A stretch of 64,000 bases of DNA, from assembly GCA_947462335.1 (NCBI GenBank), contig OX381710.1, positions 62,987,303 to 63,051,302 on the forward strand, read 5' to 3'. Origin of the DNA: Harmothoe impar (lineage: Eukaryota > Annelida > Polychaeta > Phyllodocida > Polynoidae). Made by a program: the position numbers and the translations under genes. Every line of letters starts with the position of its first letter. Positions within the stretch are counted from its first letter, which is position 1. The notes under the pieces are model-generated. The model did no database searches and had not been told where the DNA came from. It saw only the letters and a list, made by a program, of their open reading frames with translations. Below are positions 12,536-23,844 of this stretch, in pieces.

Positions 12536-12786
12536 TGTTACCCAACAGAAGGGACGGGGTATTTGTATGTGTACCAATCGTTAGGATGAGATATTGTGAG
12601 CTAAACTATTCTTGGTGCTTGGCACAAGTCGCCCCCATATCAAAGTTGACAGAGTTGTTGAATTGATGAGAAGGAAATATTGGTAAAGCAAAAGCTATAG
12701 AAGCCCAACAAAATATAACAGTAAATACATGGTTGCTTCTGAGTGCAAGGCTGCATGTACATCGGCTGTTCATTTAGTATTTAGTG

Positions 12787-12944
12787 CTAGTCCTTCAATT
12801 CTGTCTCTGGTTTTGTAGGTACTTCTGAGACTGAGGTTGTTGACGGGAGCTTCTCAAAAAGCAGCAAAACACATAGCTCCAGAAACTCCGCAATCGTAAA
12901 AAGACTGGCACCAAAGGCCAGACCCAGCAGGCCTCCGATACTGC
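12787..12944 (-). CDS. Channel exon 10: pore and TM2, C-terminus
   Basis: Acceptor CACACAG; phase 1 in; stop TAG at 12787-12789. SIGGLLGLAFGASLFTIAEF contains the Gly-Ala-Ser selectivity filter and starts TM2. About 20 polar residues follow as the cytoplasmic tail, ending ETELKD. Confidence 0.95.
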
Positions 12945-15900
12945 CTGTGTGTGGAGGAGACAAGGGGGGTAGTATTTATACATGATTGTTGAATAGAGAG
13001 AAGTAAACAGGTAATGCACTGTAAAGCAGATATTCTACTGGATTTTCTTCACCCGTCACTCATCATACAAGGTTTAACACTGATGAACGATTTGGAGTTA
13101 AAGTCTCATGAATTCAACCAAGCTTTATACTGGTTACGGTAGATATGAAATAGGACATGTAGAATGTAAAAGAACCACGGTATAGTAAAGAGGCAAGATT
13201 TCTATATGTACTTCACCTCATCGTTACTACAGCTGACTTTGATCAAGTTTAGTCTGTTTTCAAAGGGATGCTTCAGACGGCTTGTTTGCTAAACCTGTGC
13301 TTATAGATAGCAAGTCAACATTGCTTAGTGGGGCCCACATGTGTTTTTACTTGGGCAAGCTAATCTGCCCATATCTGCGTTATGGTCCTTTTGTCCAGGG
13401 CTATATGGGAGCCCAGATGGGTCAGCCCAGATTCAAAGTGCCCATCTCAAGGCCAGATTTATTCCATTTTGGCACAAACCATAAGAATGTACAATAAATG
13501 GTGATTTCTGGAGGAAAACCAGAAAAATGTCAGTATGTTTTGAGAAATGTGTAATGTATTTATGAAATGAAAGGTTTTCCTGGGCTGGCCCATCTGGGCT
13601 CCACTTACAGCCCTGGACAGAAATGACCATATTCCAGATAGGGGCAAGCCCAGCTGGCCCAGGTAGAACACGTAAGGGCCCCAGGGACCAATGCTGTCTG
13701 GGTAGTGAGCCGGGGGATACTCACCCATCAGGCTGGACACAGAGGTTGCAGTGACCTCCTCATTTGTCAATATTTGCAAAGTCTCAAAGAAAATCATCAC
13801 CGAGACTCCATCTTTAGGTTTTCTAAAAGGTGAACATGAGAGGCAATTGTAAACTATCGCAACATACATATTCAAATATTATACCACTTTTGCTTGCGTT
13901 GTCTTATGTATCATATAGCTGATAGACATCTTAATAAGTGACATCTTATACCACTGCACTTCGGTCCAAATAGTTCTGCTATTGATTTTGAAAAGAATTG
14001 ATTGAATTTCTTTTCCAATGTGTATAATTATAGTTTGTGGCACTCCACTGGTAGACAATTATCTTATTATAATGGACAGAAACATATAAACATTGCTTTA
14101 AAGATTATTAAATAATGTATACCTACACATCACTGCCTGTAGCCATCATACTGGTGGGATATCCACTCTGGTAGGACCTTACTTTATATTCATATTGTGT
14201 GCACTTTGGCCTGCATATCTCAGAGTGACATTTCCGGAAGTCACCTTCAACTAAAAGCATAAAAACAAGATTCGGGATGATGTTCTCAATTAATGAAACA
14301 CATGTTGTAGGTTGGGTACAACCAGTGGGCAGAAACATTCTACTGGAATCTACCGCCAGCTGGCACAATGAAGACATTGGATATATGTATCGAGCAATTG
14401 GTATCTCCTCTGACAGTCCATTCTTAAGAAGACGGTGGAAATAACCCACTTCACCATCAAGTGGAAGGCTGCAAATATATTCACTTACAGGCACAGTACA
14501 AATATTTTATGAAATTATGTCATATCTTATAATCAGATAATCAAGCATTTTGGTCACTTACGCTTTGTAGACTTCTGACACTCAGCATCACGAAATGTGT
14601 TACATACCCTGACGCTACCTGTGAGAAGTGCAAATGCTAGTTTGACAGACCGCAACACAGATGTTTTATTTCATGAATAAGAGTTTATCGAATGTGCCAC
14701 TAAGCTCATCATGGTTTGTGAGTACATAGGCGTTTGTGAGAGTCAAACATGGATACCATATCACTGGCCAAAACAAGGGAATTACCATTCCAAGACACTG
14801 AGACACTATTATAAGCTGTTTACAACCTGTAATCTGACTCATATGATATGCAAGAAGAACACTTAATATTGCTGCATACACAAAAGTTCATGGAACAAAT
14901 AGGTATGTGCCATATTAGATGCGCTATTTAAAGGTTTTTGTCGTCATCGTATTCCTAGGTGAACCCCTGATACCCCTGATCCGATTGGGAGTTTTACTTT
15001 TTCATGCATATGATTATTACTTATAATTATGATAGATTGATATGATCTTTAGGACATTGTGAACCATATAACATAACCATATAGGAAACTATAATCAACC
15101 AAAATCGGATAGTACTATTCAAAAGAAGTAATATGTAACAATTACTTATCAATACCTTGAGAATAGAAAGTGTTACAACCACATCGGTTGACTGTGACAT
15201 TAGTCTTACATTCCTCGATACAGCCTTCCCATGTGTATTCAGCAGAAGTACTCAGAACGTTCTTAAAGTGGGGAGAGTCTGCCTCAAAGCAGCGCTCTGA
15301 GGGATACCGTACTCTCTGTAAGAACATAAGGAGAAAGGAATATGTATGTAGTGTGTAAAATTCATAAAAATGTATAAAGTATTAGACAGGACATAATTAA
15401 ATAACTGTCTGCTTTACATGTACATATTTCAAGACTGCACACGAATATGTTGCAAACCCCACTTTCTAAAAACATTCACTTGCCTTTGATACACCTGCTG
15501 TGTATGGCGCTTGTCATAGAATAGTATACATGTAATTGGAAAATATAAGGGTTAGGTTGCCATACGTTCTTACTTGGAAAGCTAAATATAATCAAACTCC
15601 ACATGGTAAATAGCTAATGCATCAGCAGTATTTATCTCCTGGAGGTGCAGGCATTCAGTGGAATTATCTGTAGATTTACATTACATATTTTTAGGCTAAC
15701 TGTTTAAAATGTATGCTACTGCAATGAGATTTTACTGTATACACCAAACGTCCGTTACAGAATGTAATGCGAAAACTTCCATTATTCAGCAACCCACATC
15801 TTTTGCAAATATGTGATAGCTCACCTTGGTGCGCAGACAAACGTTCTCAGAGCAATCTTAATCTATTATCTTAAATCTTATTATGTAATCTATCCTCAGC

Positions 15901-18900
15901 CTTAATTAGAGGGTCGTCGTCAATTCTGTGCTGGTGTCCGCTCCTCTCCAGAGCAGACAATGAGGTGTTAAAGCTACCCCCATAGCCCCCCCCCCCATCA
16001 TGGTTGGCCCCTGACACCTTCCCCTCAGCTGCTATTGGCTCCACGGCTTTCTGTGTGTGTGGTCACTTGGGAATGCATGGGAATAGCGGCTTTAACTTTG
16101 GAAGGTGAATAGATATGCTATGGAAATAATCAACTTCAAATAAATTGAGAATTTGCTGAAAATTTGGAGGAATTCTCAAATAAAATAAATGATGGGTGGG
16201 GAAGCTGTGGATGGCCATAACAAACTAATATCTATAGTCAATCACACATACAAAGCCTACCAGTGATTCCAATGACATGAAACAGACAATTATGCCTACT
16301 CCATGTGAATATAAGATCCGTGGGTCCTCCCTTACTCCATATGTAACCTCCATTGTTCAGTACTTAATCTAAATGACAATCTCACTGAGGTATCTCTTTG
16401 TAGCAGGTGTAATCCCAGCTCACTCATTCTCTTAGTCCAGGGACACAATACCAGCAACCTTCATAATTAATGAACTTGGTTTAAATTTAAATATGATTCC
16501 GGAAATTCCTTGTATTATCTAGATGGTATTGAAAGGGTTAACCCCTCCCTTTAAAACAAATGGACACTTTCTAATTTATTACGATAGGCTCATAATATAA
16601 AGCTCACAACCAGTTCCCTAATGTAATGCTGTACGAGTAGAGTGTCTGAGAGTGGCTTCATGATAATATTCAACATGGCGGGGGTCACGTGATATGACGT
16701 CACTGCAACCACTCTTTTGGTGGGAAGGGGGGGGGGGGTATTGACTCAAGCCTAGTGGAAGGTACTGAACTAGACACCGCTGACCACGGCCCAGTCACAG
16801 GCCATAGCTACATGTAGGCTCCATACAGTAGATTTCTCAATAAACAGAAATCCCCTTGCAATATAAATGATTGCGTCTTGTAGAGAATTTAATAAGCTAT
16901 AAACTAGGTAGGGTTTTGAATTAAGGACATTAAGAAGAAAAATCGGAAATCGGTTTAAACAGGGAGGTGACTATGTCTATGATGTGACCGTGCACAGATC
17001 TAGGGTCGGGGTCAAGAGGGTCTCCGTCCTCTCTTTTGGTGCAGTCCCGGACGTGGTAATCTGATAACTCCCCTTGTATCTGCCACCTAGTGTCACATAC
17101 CCGAACTATGCTACCTGAGGTTTGTTTTTATAGTATATGCCCTACGCCCAGATGAGATGAAATAAACATCTAAAAGAAAAGAAAAAGAACAAAAAAAGCG
17201 GGTGTTGGGGGGGGGGGGATTCTACATTCTATTTAACAGGCCTATCCTACAATGGACTGTGTAGACTTACCACTACCAGTGGTGACATCTTCATTTGGTG
17301 AGTAATATTTTTAAGACTAAGATTAAGACTATTTACGCATGATTATACGTAGGATTAAGATTCCGCTGGTTCAGAACGTTTGTCTGCGCACCCAGGAGAG
17401 CTGTCACAGACGTGCACATCTTTCATGAAATGACCTGCTGGGGTCTGTTGCAAAATTGAACTTTCATTAGCATTATTCTGTAGCAGACGTGGTAAGGTGA
17501 AAAAGATATGGGTGAATAAAGTTCTTTGCATAATGAAACATTTACTTTAACTAGCCAGATTGGTATCATTGTCTCCAGTCCCGGGGGGATGTTAATAGTG
17601 TTCTCAGATGACTCAGGTGAGCTGTACGCCTCACGGACCATCAACTGGAACACAGGGCAAGGGATAAACGATGCATTTCATTAAATTCCCCAATTGTCAA
17701 ATTTATCCCTTGAACAAAAGTGACTCGGCGGCACTGCACTGACGCATCATGTGGACCCGTATACAGAGTGGATAACCCTCGCAAGTTACTCACCAGGGCT
17801 ATATATAAGTCACAAATATGTTTTCGCATGTCCCTATCCCTAAAAAGCCACTATCCATCAAAAGTGCCCCATCGGTTGAATATGTGCAATAGATAAATCA
17901 TCTATAGGATATTGGATAATATTCCCACTACCATTCCACCTTTACTAGTAACGTCCCCTCCCACCTGAGGAGAGGACGTTATACTAAGGGTGGAAAGGAG
18001 GGGCTTTTCGAGACTTATATAGAAATCTAGCCACTTTGCAATACAATTTTATGTAGATACCATACATCCTGTACAATCTACCTTCCAGGTAATACTGATA
18101 TGCATAAAAACTGTAATTTACAATAGTTACATTGCTGTTAACAGCATGGCAAATATGGTAGCAGTCGATCAGTGAGCAAGGCCTCTCATTTCCAGTAAAA
18201 AGTGTTATATTTAGCATAGTCTAGTGGGGGAGTACGTGGGAGCAGACAATGTGTGCAGGTAAACATTGCGGGTAAGTGCTTGTTGTGTGTATTGTGCAGG
18301 AAGGGACTACACCTGGTGGTGAGGGACAGAATTTCCGTAGCAACCTGTATATATCGATTACCTCAGTCTGAGAAACATTTATTTGATCTCCACTTCACAT
18401 TATCATGCTCTAACTTAAAAACAAATTAACGCGGAACATTGAAGAAACTAGACCCTACACAAGTACATGTACAAGCTACCATTATCTCTTATAGGGGTAA
18501 GATAGTATGATCTTGCTGATTGTCTGAAAAGGTACAGGAGGTAAATTCAAGTTGATTTATACCCTGGGGAGACAGATACGGAAATTCAAAAGAAGATATA
18601 CACTGTAAGAAGTTACTATATTTAAACAGCACAATGTGCTGTACATTTACAGCACTTTTTGCTGTAGTTGGTATTACAGCACTATTTGCTGTATAATTAC
18701 AGCATTATATACTGTAAATTGGGTCTCCGGCAATGTTGCTGTACATTTACAGTACATTGTACTGTAGATTTCCGCCACTAGGTGGTAGCAGTAGACTATT
18801 CGTGTATTAATTATTACACCAAACCCTTTCTCGGGTCAAATAAAAACTCACAAACTCTCTAGACATCGTAGAATAAGAATGGATGAGAGAGACTGAATGC

Positions 18901-21900
18901 AGTTATCATTAAGTGTATTGATATTTGCATAATTGTGTTGAATAATACCAAAAAACAGGAGAAGTATAGAATAGACACCACATTGGTGGGAAAAGTTAAA
19001 TTCTTAAGTGCCCGGACTGGGGAAAAGCTGGTATCAAATACGGTTCAGCTGTATTGAAGCAGCATTAAACCATTACATTGTGCAGTGTGTATTATCCTAG
19101 CTGAGATTGAACTATTATGCAGGAAAGTACTCTCCATACATGCGTATTAATCAATATAAATTGATGAGAACAACGATATGAAACCTACAGTAGAAGTTGC
19201 TGTAACTTTACAGCACCCAGTTGCTGTACATCTACAGCAAAATCTACTGGAACAAAAGTTGCCAGCAACTTTTGCTGTAGATGTACAGTAGAAGTTGCTG
19301 TAAATTTACAGTAGAAGTTGCTGTAAATTTACAGTAGAAGTTGCTGTAAATTTACAGCAAGTCAGTTGCTGTACACCTACAGCAAAATCTACGAGAACAA
19401 AAGTTGCCAGCAACTTTTGCTGTAGGTGTACAGTACTTACTTCTTACAGTGTAATATATAGATCTGGAGATGTGCCGCACCTGTGATTTAATTACACCAC
19501 TCCCGTCCCTAGCTGCCTATATATGCATTAGTATGAGGTGTCTAATCACAGCATAAGGCACCTAACTGCCATTTATCAACTGTTTATGTGCCAGCTATTT
19601 GGGTATTGCCTTTTATTTCATTCATAGGCCTACATGATACCGCACAAAGATGTCTATAGGCAATATGCAACACCCAGAGATACCTGGTTTCCTGGTAGGA
19701 TACGATACACAAGATTCCCCCTTTTGAGTAGAAAAAATCTACATAACTCCTATAATATTTTCACACATGTTATATAGATGATCATTAATTCGGAACCCAT
19801 AATGTTCACATTGTTCCAGTAGATATTATACCGAATTTAACCCCGAACAAATGCTACCAGAAAACAGGTGTAATACTTACCAGTGCCCCTGGAGAGGCCC
19901 TGGAACCCCAAGATCCCAATACAAAGTCATCAGAGCTGACATTAAGTGATAGCCATACTCCAGAAGCTTGGTTACTCCTGCTGATATTAAAAACAGGGGT
20001 AAAGGCATGACACAGACCAAACTCATTTAGTTCTGGTTTGAAGATGGTTGTCAGGTTCTCTCCTTCATAGAACATGTCTTGACTCTGGATATAGACAGCT
20101 TTAACCAGGTCTGTCACTGCTCTAGCTGGACTCGCCTCTAGCATTACCTATATGGATGGATAGTGGGAATATGGTAAGTGGCAATGACATCCCTGGTTGT
20201 AGAGTAATAGAGACAATTCTTTGAAGATTTTGCTAGATAGATATAACTAGTAGTATTCTATGGTATCGTTTTATGATTCATTTATAATACTTTGGTCCAT
20301 CCCAGTGAGAACACTTCACATAATTCAACGTCGATTTAATGTGTGCAGTAACACGATAGCAACGTTGATACAGGGTTGTTATTTGTTGATATCGATGAGG
20401 TCATTAACATTGATAATTCATCAGTGATTAAGCGGTGATATAGCCATGCTAAATCAAAATGATCATCAGCAATGAATAAGCATAATAAATTATGAATTAC
20501 ATTGACAACTAACTGCTAATGCACAATTTGAGATTCAGTATATATTGTTATATTTTCCCACCTAAATGCAGTATTCTTATGCAGGGGTTGACACTAATGC
20601 TGGCCCGGGAGCCAATGGCCTGTAATTTTGGCCCCGGCCCATAGTTTTCTTCAGAATAACCTTCCCATGGGCCTGAGTAGCCCATAGGAAATTTTGCAAA
20701 ATATTTGGGAGGAATGTATTTGATAAGTATAGTCATATGTCATTGGAAAGAGAAAATGTGAGCAAATGTGGGGTTTAGGATAGGCTTTGGGTGTATGCAT
20801 TCCTACAATTACATGGTCAATACGGCAAATATTTATGTAAAGGATTGAAGTCATCCCCTTTGGACTCCTTTCTGTTTGCATGTTCAAAAGGGGATATACT
20901 TTTGCACATTATATACATGCTGTGGCATGCCTCATGATTGATATATTGACGTAAATCCCAGCCCTATTTCATCCTTCTGCATCGTCGTTTATGAACAAAG
21001 TCAGAGACCACAAACGTCGAAACAGACGCTTCTGCAAACTACATTATTGTTATTTTATATTGTGTATGTCTCTCTGCTATTCAAAATGTGCAATTTTTTG
21101 TTAAAAAGTTATATAGTGTTATGAATACATGGTTGCCTGAATATACACCCTATAAATGTAATCATGGAATTTAAGTTATAAACATGCAAATTAAAGTCTG
21201 GCCTACCATAGTCATGTTGATGTTGATGTGTGCGGGGTCTGAATTGATCCTGACTGCCTCCTCCATGACGTCCTGGGGGAGGATATCCTCCAGGGTCCTC
21301 ATCATGTAGCTAGGGGTGTACCTGGGTGTTTAAGATGTTAGTACAGGTGTAGTTCAAGTCTCTATACCTAACTACACCGGGTCCCTCTGGTTAAGCTCTG
21401 ACTATTTATCTTAATGATGCATGGTGCCAATTAACGGATGGTATGATGCCTCAAGACCACTCAAGTAGCTTGAGTAACTCGAGTAAGTCTAGTAGAGACT
21501 TGCTACCACTGCATTAATGGGGTGCACCAAAGTGATCCTTTGGAGTCTCAGTCCCATAGGATCGGCATGATGTATACATGAATGCAGATCTGCATTTATG
21601 TACCATGATATCCATAAACTTGATGCGCACTAAATGTCCATAAACGTGAGTGCTAGAACAGAATTTATGTTTAGGGCATTAATGACATAAATACATGTAA
21701 AGATACTATTAAAGAATAACCAAGGAATTTCCCGACAAGTCACTGAAAAACGAGAGAGGTAGATACTATGCCTGTCCTACTCTGAGGGCTGACAGGAGAC
21801 GCTAACCTGAGGACAGCCGCCAATGCACGCGGGTTCTGCACCATGTAGGCCTTACTGTACATGTTGTTGTCACAAATGGTGAAGCCGGGGAACATCAGGG

Positions 21901-22414
21901 AAGGGTTGTCCAGTGTGTATATCTTAGTAGTTAGGATTGGGTTAACTACGTCGATGATGGAGAGGCTGATGTTGACGACCACCCATACTGCGGCGGCCAC
22001 CAGGCACAGCATCCACATAGACCTGAGGTGGAGAAATGGAAAACTAATTCTCAGATTTAAATCAAATATAATGTACATTCTATATTTGGGAAAACACCAT
22101 GTGAAGTAAAATATTGTTTCTTTAAAACATTGTCTCAATACTATTCATGAAAAGATGTGTCCTTGAAATCAGTACAGATGTGCCGTACAGCTGACCACGT
22201 GCATGGTAGTATTGCGGGTGGAACACATCTCTCACAATATCTCTATGGAAGAGAAACAAAATGCGTCAAAGAGTATATAAACCAATTCAGGTTTTAAAGT
22301 ATGAGATAATTGGCAGGCTGACCTTCTTATAAGTGATGAGTGGGAGTCTGTGGCAGCCCTGATACCGTGGAGGCTGGAGTAGGTAGAGAAGCGCTGCCAG
22401 GCGGTGCTCCCCAT
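12787..22414 (-). CDS. DEG/ENaC/ASIC-family sodium channel subunit, ten exons
   Basis: The exons, in order of translation, are 22323-22414, 21807-22022, 21207-21321, 19881-20147, 17546-17644, 15156-15315, 14562-14618, 14127-14250, 13725-13822 and 12787-12944. They total 1386 bp, all phases agree, every intron is GT-AG, and the product is 461 residues plus stop. The protein has the family layout. A short cytoplasmic N-terminus carries the gating His-Gly (residues 16-17). TM1 spans about residues 36-57, followed by the post-TM1 motif FPGFTIC (75-81). A glycosylated extracellular domain has conserved cysteines (272, 295, 299, 308, 310). TM2 carries the selectivity-filter motif Gly-Ala-Ser (421-423), and a short C-tail ends at 461. 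Family members form trimeric cation channels gated by protons, peptides or mechanical force; the ligand here cannot be told. The start is the only Met in a suitable frame just before the His-Gly segment. An additional 5' untranslated exon is possible. Confidence 0.93.
13329..13683. mobile_element. Foldback element in the last channel intron
   Basis: The left arm (about 13329-13432) and the reverse complement of the right arm (about 13570-13683) share TGGGGCCCA/CTTACGTGT-like ends, TCCAGGGCT and GGAGCCCAGATGGG blocks, around a loop of about 140 bp. No transposase is present, so this is a non-autonomous foldback MITE. The right arm stops about 40 bp from the exon 9 donor. Confidence 0.8.
13725..13822 (-). 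CDS. Channel exon 9: pre-TM2 strand
   Basis: Acceptor CCTTTTAG, donor GTGAGT; phase 2 in, phase 1 out. KPKDGVSVMIFFETLQILTN corresponds to the family (V/I)-x-I-(Y/F)-F-x-x-L segment leading into the pore. The coding frame would run past the donor into a foldback element, which confirms that the donor is the true end. Confidence 0.9.
14127..14250 (-). CDS. Channel exon 8: second cysteine cluster
   Basis: Acceptor GCTTTTAG, donor GTAGGT; phase 1 in, phase 2 out, 40 full codons. KCHSEICRPKCTQYEYKV is the family C-x3-C-x2-(P/R)-x-C-x3-Y segment. The frame stays open about 80 codons upstream of the acceptor, but that part is intron, since exon 7 joins here with matching phase. Confidence 0.92.
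14562..14618 (-). CDS. Channel exon 7: 57-bp micro-exon
   Basis: Acceptor TCTCACAG, donor GTAAGT; phase 1 on both sides. It encodes SVRVCNTFRDAECQKSTK, matching the family V-R-V-C-x-x-x-D-x-x-C segment that follows the C-x-C pair. It is too short to be found by length alone; placement rests on splice sites, phase and the motif. Confidence 0.88.
15156..15315 (-). CDS. Channel exon 6: cysteine-rich ectodomain
   Basis: Acceptor TCTTACAG, donor GTATTG; phase 0 in, phase 1 out. It has the pattern Y-P-S-E-R-C ... W-E-G-C-I-E-E-C ... N-R-C-G-C-N-T-F-Y, the hallmark disulphide-bonded thumb region of the family (C-x3-C ... C-x-C). Confidence 0.95.
17546..17644 (-). CDS. Channel exon 5: ectodomain beta-strand exon
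   Basis: Acceptor GTTCCAG, donor GTAAAT; phase 0 on both sides, 33 codons. VREAYSSPESSENTINIPPG matches the family V-x-(I/V)-H-x-P-x-E...PG segment, although the usual His-Asp is replaced. Confidence 0.9.
18601..19451. mobile_element. MITE with CACTGTAAGAAGT ends and internal TGCTGTAAATTTACAGCA arrays
   Basis: The ends CACTGTAAGAAGT and ACTTCTTACAGTG are exact inverted repeats flanked by TA on both sides (18599-18600 and 19452-19453), as in Tc1/mariner-type insertions. The body has many TGCTGTA...TACAGCA palindromes, including about four tandem copies of a ~21 bp TAGAAGTTGCTGTAAATTTACAG unit around 19265-19370. No transposase is seen. The element sits in channel intron 4. Confidence 0.82.
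19881..20147 (-). CDS. Channel exon 4: ectodomain, Gly-Leu-Cys segment
   Basis: Acceptor CATATAG, donor GTAAGT; phase 0 on both sides, 89 codons. The segment FKPELNEFGLCHAFTPVFN corresponds to the family F-x-P...G-x-C-(Y/H)-x-F region. Three Asn-X-Ser/Thr sequons are visible (NLT, NIS, NVS). Confidence 0.93.
21207..21321 (-). CDS. Channel exon 3: ectodomain
   Basis: Acceptor ACACCCAG, donor GTAGGC; phase 2 in, phase 0 out. It encodes YTPSYMMRTLEDILPQDV and a tail with the glycosylation sequon Asn-Met-Thr. The open frame has no Met-started ORF of its own and was recovered from splice signals and phase. Confidence 0.85.
21807..22022 (-). CDS. Channel exon 2: TM1 and post-TM1 FPGFTIC motif
   Basis: The acceptor is CACCTCAG and the donor GTTAGC; phase 2 in and phase 2 out. 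It encodes Arg-Ser-Met-Trp, a hydrophobic span with VAAAVWVVVNISLSIID, then NPSLMFPGFTICDNN. The last corresponds to the family signature FPAVTIC(N) at the start of the ectodomain. Confidence 0.93.
22323..22414 (-). CDS. Channel exon 1: N-terminus with His-Gly gating motif
   Basis: It runs from ATG at 22414 to a GTCAGC donor at 22322, leaving phase 2. It encodes 30 residues including WQRFSTYSSLHGIRAA, matching the conserved pre-TM1 segment of the family in which the His-Gly pair is needed for gating. The open frame continues upstream of the ATG without family similarity, so a longer N-terminus cannot be fully excluded. Confidence 0.85.
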
Positions 22415-22533
22415 CCTCCTGTCGTCTCCTCCTGTGCCTCCCACCACCCCGGTGGTGCCACCACTCACCTGCCGGGTGTCACACTCTCCTCTATCACAGA
22501 CGCTTCTCTCATCTCTACCCCAAGCTACAATCA

Positions 22534-23488
22534 CCCAGGTACCATAAGTACATTGGGCCAAGATTGGACCAATATACCACAAAAAATGGGCCAATACTGC
22601 TGGTTTGCCCGCTGGCCCAGTAATGACCCATGCTCAGAGAAAGGGATATTGATTTCCCAATGGTGGGCCAACATTACAATGTTTTTACATTATTCCAAGG
22701 TTAAAAATTAAACATCAGGGCAACCTTGAAATACATATGTCGCCCCAACATATCATTTTCAATATAGGACCACTGCAACAATCACTAATATTGAACAATA
22801 CTATTTTTATGTGTATAATTGAATGTGAAAGCATGACTGTCAAGTATCATCAGTTTAGAAAAGCCATTTCTGTCTTTTTAATCCATCTTGATCTCTATCC
22901 CAAAATGGCTAGACTTCATACAAACTGTATTACTATCATTTAGGACTTATCTAACTCCATTGCCCACAAATGAGGTGTCTTCAAGTTACTTTTGACAAAT
23001 TCCCACTGGTGTCATGCAGTAAATAACACTTTTAGATATAAAATTTCATCCATGAACTTCCTCTGACCTTCAAACATGTACAGCACACTGGGGGTCACAT
23101 TTATAACCCAAATGATAGCAAAGTAGGAGCCATCCTGTAAGAAATTCTTCACATAACGTTGAATCCCCGTGGTGTAGATCACAACCAATATTGGACAAGT
23201 GTAGTTAGAATTTATGTTGGTGCAACATCAGAAATAATATGATGACCCTGAAATGTTCCAGCACTGGGCCAACACTGGGTCAATATCAGCAATATCAAGC
23301 ATGGACCAGCTCTGGCCAGCTGTCAACCCAGCAATGGCCCATCATCGGAATTGGCAAGGGTGGACCATTATTATAATTTGTATGTTGAACCAATGTATGA
23401 ATTACCTACAATGGGCAATGGTTGGTATAATGATTGCGATGGAGTCGATCATTGCCGACATTGGCCCAATATACCCTTGCTACCTGGG
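22534..23488. mobile_element. MITE with CCCAGGTA ... TACCTGGG ends
   Basis: The left end CCCAGGTACCATAAGTACAT, then TTGGGCCAA, and the right end TTGGCCCAATATAC...GCTACCTGGG form diverged terminal inverted repeats of about 30 bp. The interior is rich in TGGGCCAA/TTGGCCCA words on both sides. There is no coding capacity. Its left end lies 120 bp upstream of the channel start codon. Confidence 0.7.
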
Positions 23489-23524
23489 CATGGCTGAGAC
23501 GTCTCCAACTCACAAATTACGTTA

Positions 23525-23704
23525 CAGTCAACTCCCTCTAATGTGGCCACCCTTAGGACTATGAAAAAGTGGCCGCATTGGTGGGGTGACTGCATTGGAG
23601 GGAGTCATTTTCTATACATTGTAGTATGATTGGGACTATGGAAACTGTCTGCATTAGAGGGATTGGCTGCACTGGAGGGGTGGCCGTTAAGAGGGAGTTG
23701 ACTG
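23525..23704. mobile_element. Short MITE, pogo/Tigger-like ends, TA target
   Basis: CAGTCAACTCCCTCTAATG... and ...TTAAGAGGGAGTTGACTG are terminal inverted repeats, flanked by TA at 23523-23524 and 23705-23706. The CAGT(N)nCCTCTAATGYGGCC style of end is typical of pogo/Tigger-type mariner relatives. It is 180 bp and non-coding. Confidence 0.78.
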
Positions 23705-23790
23705 TATTATGTATTTCCTTAAATATATAAGAAAGGTTTGATTTCAATCAGAATCAATAATGGGCAATCTTGACCCACTGTCATGGCTGG

Positions 23791-23844
23791 TTGCCTCCCA
23801 CCACCCCTGTTGGGTGTCACACTCCCCTCTGTCAGAGACTCTTT
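23791..23844 (-). repeat. Partial duplicate of the channel gene's 5' region
   Basis: TGCCTCCCACCACCCC and GGGTGTCACACTC.CCTCT.TCA.AGAC recur from 22434-22506, with a 20-bp segment missing between the two blocks. The original lies just upstream of the channel ATG, so this may be a duplicated leader segment. It has no recognisable coding role. Confidence 0.6.

Larger units (their letters stand above)
4947..12786. other. Non-genic region with old duplications and simple repeats
   Basis: I see no convincing exon here. The stretch holds CA runs at 5272-5293 and 9637-9649, three copies of a dispersed repeat, a paralogous block pair, an 18-bp-arm palindrome, a GGT microsatellite and a retroposon-like tail. 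These are listed separately. The small open frames here lack splice context or repeats of coding character. Confidence 0.6.

Noticed and set aside
14251..14494. Upstream continuation of the channel exon 8 frame (about 80 codons)
   Set aside because: A GCTTTTAG acceptor at 14251-14252 and the phase-matched micro-exon 14562-14618 show that this part is intron; it has no family motifs.
17984..18217. Minus-strand open frame within channel intron 4
   Set aside because: The exons on both sides join in phase without it and complete the expected motifs.
20281..20350. Degenerate CCCAGTGAGAACAC MITE like the one at 50215
   Set aside because: Only one end-like motif is visible and no inverted partner could be found.
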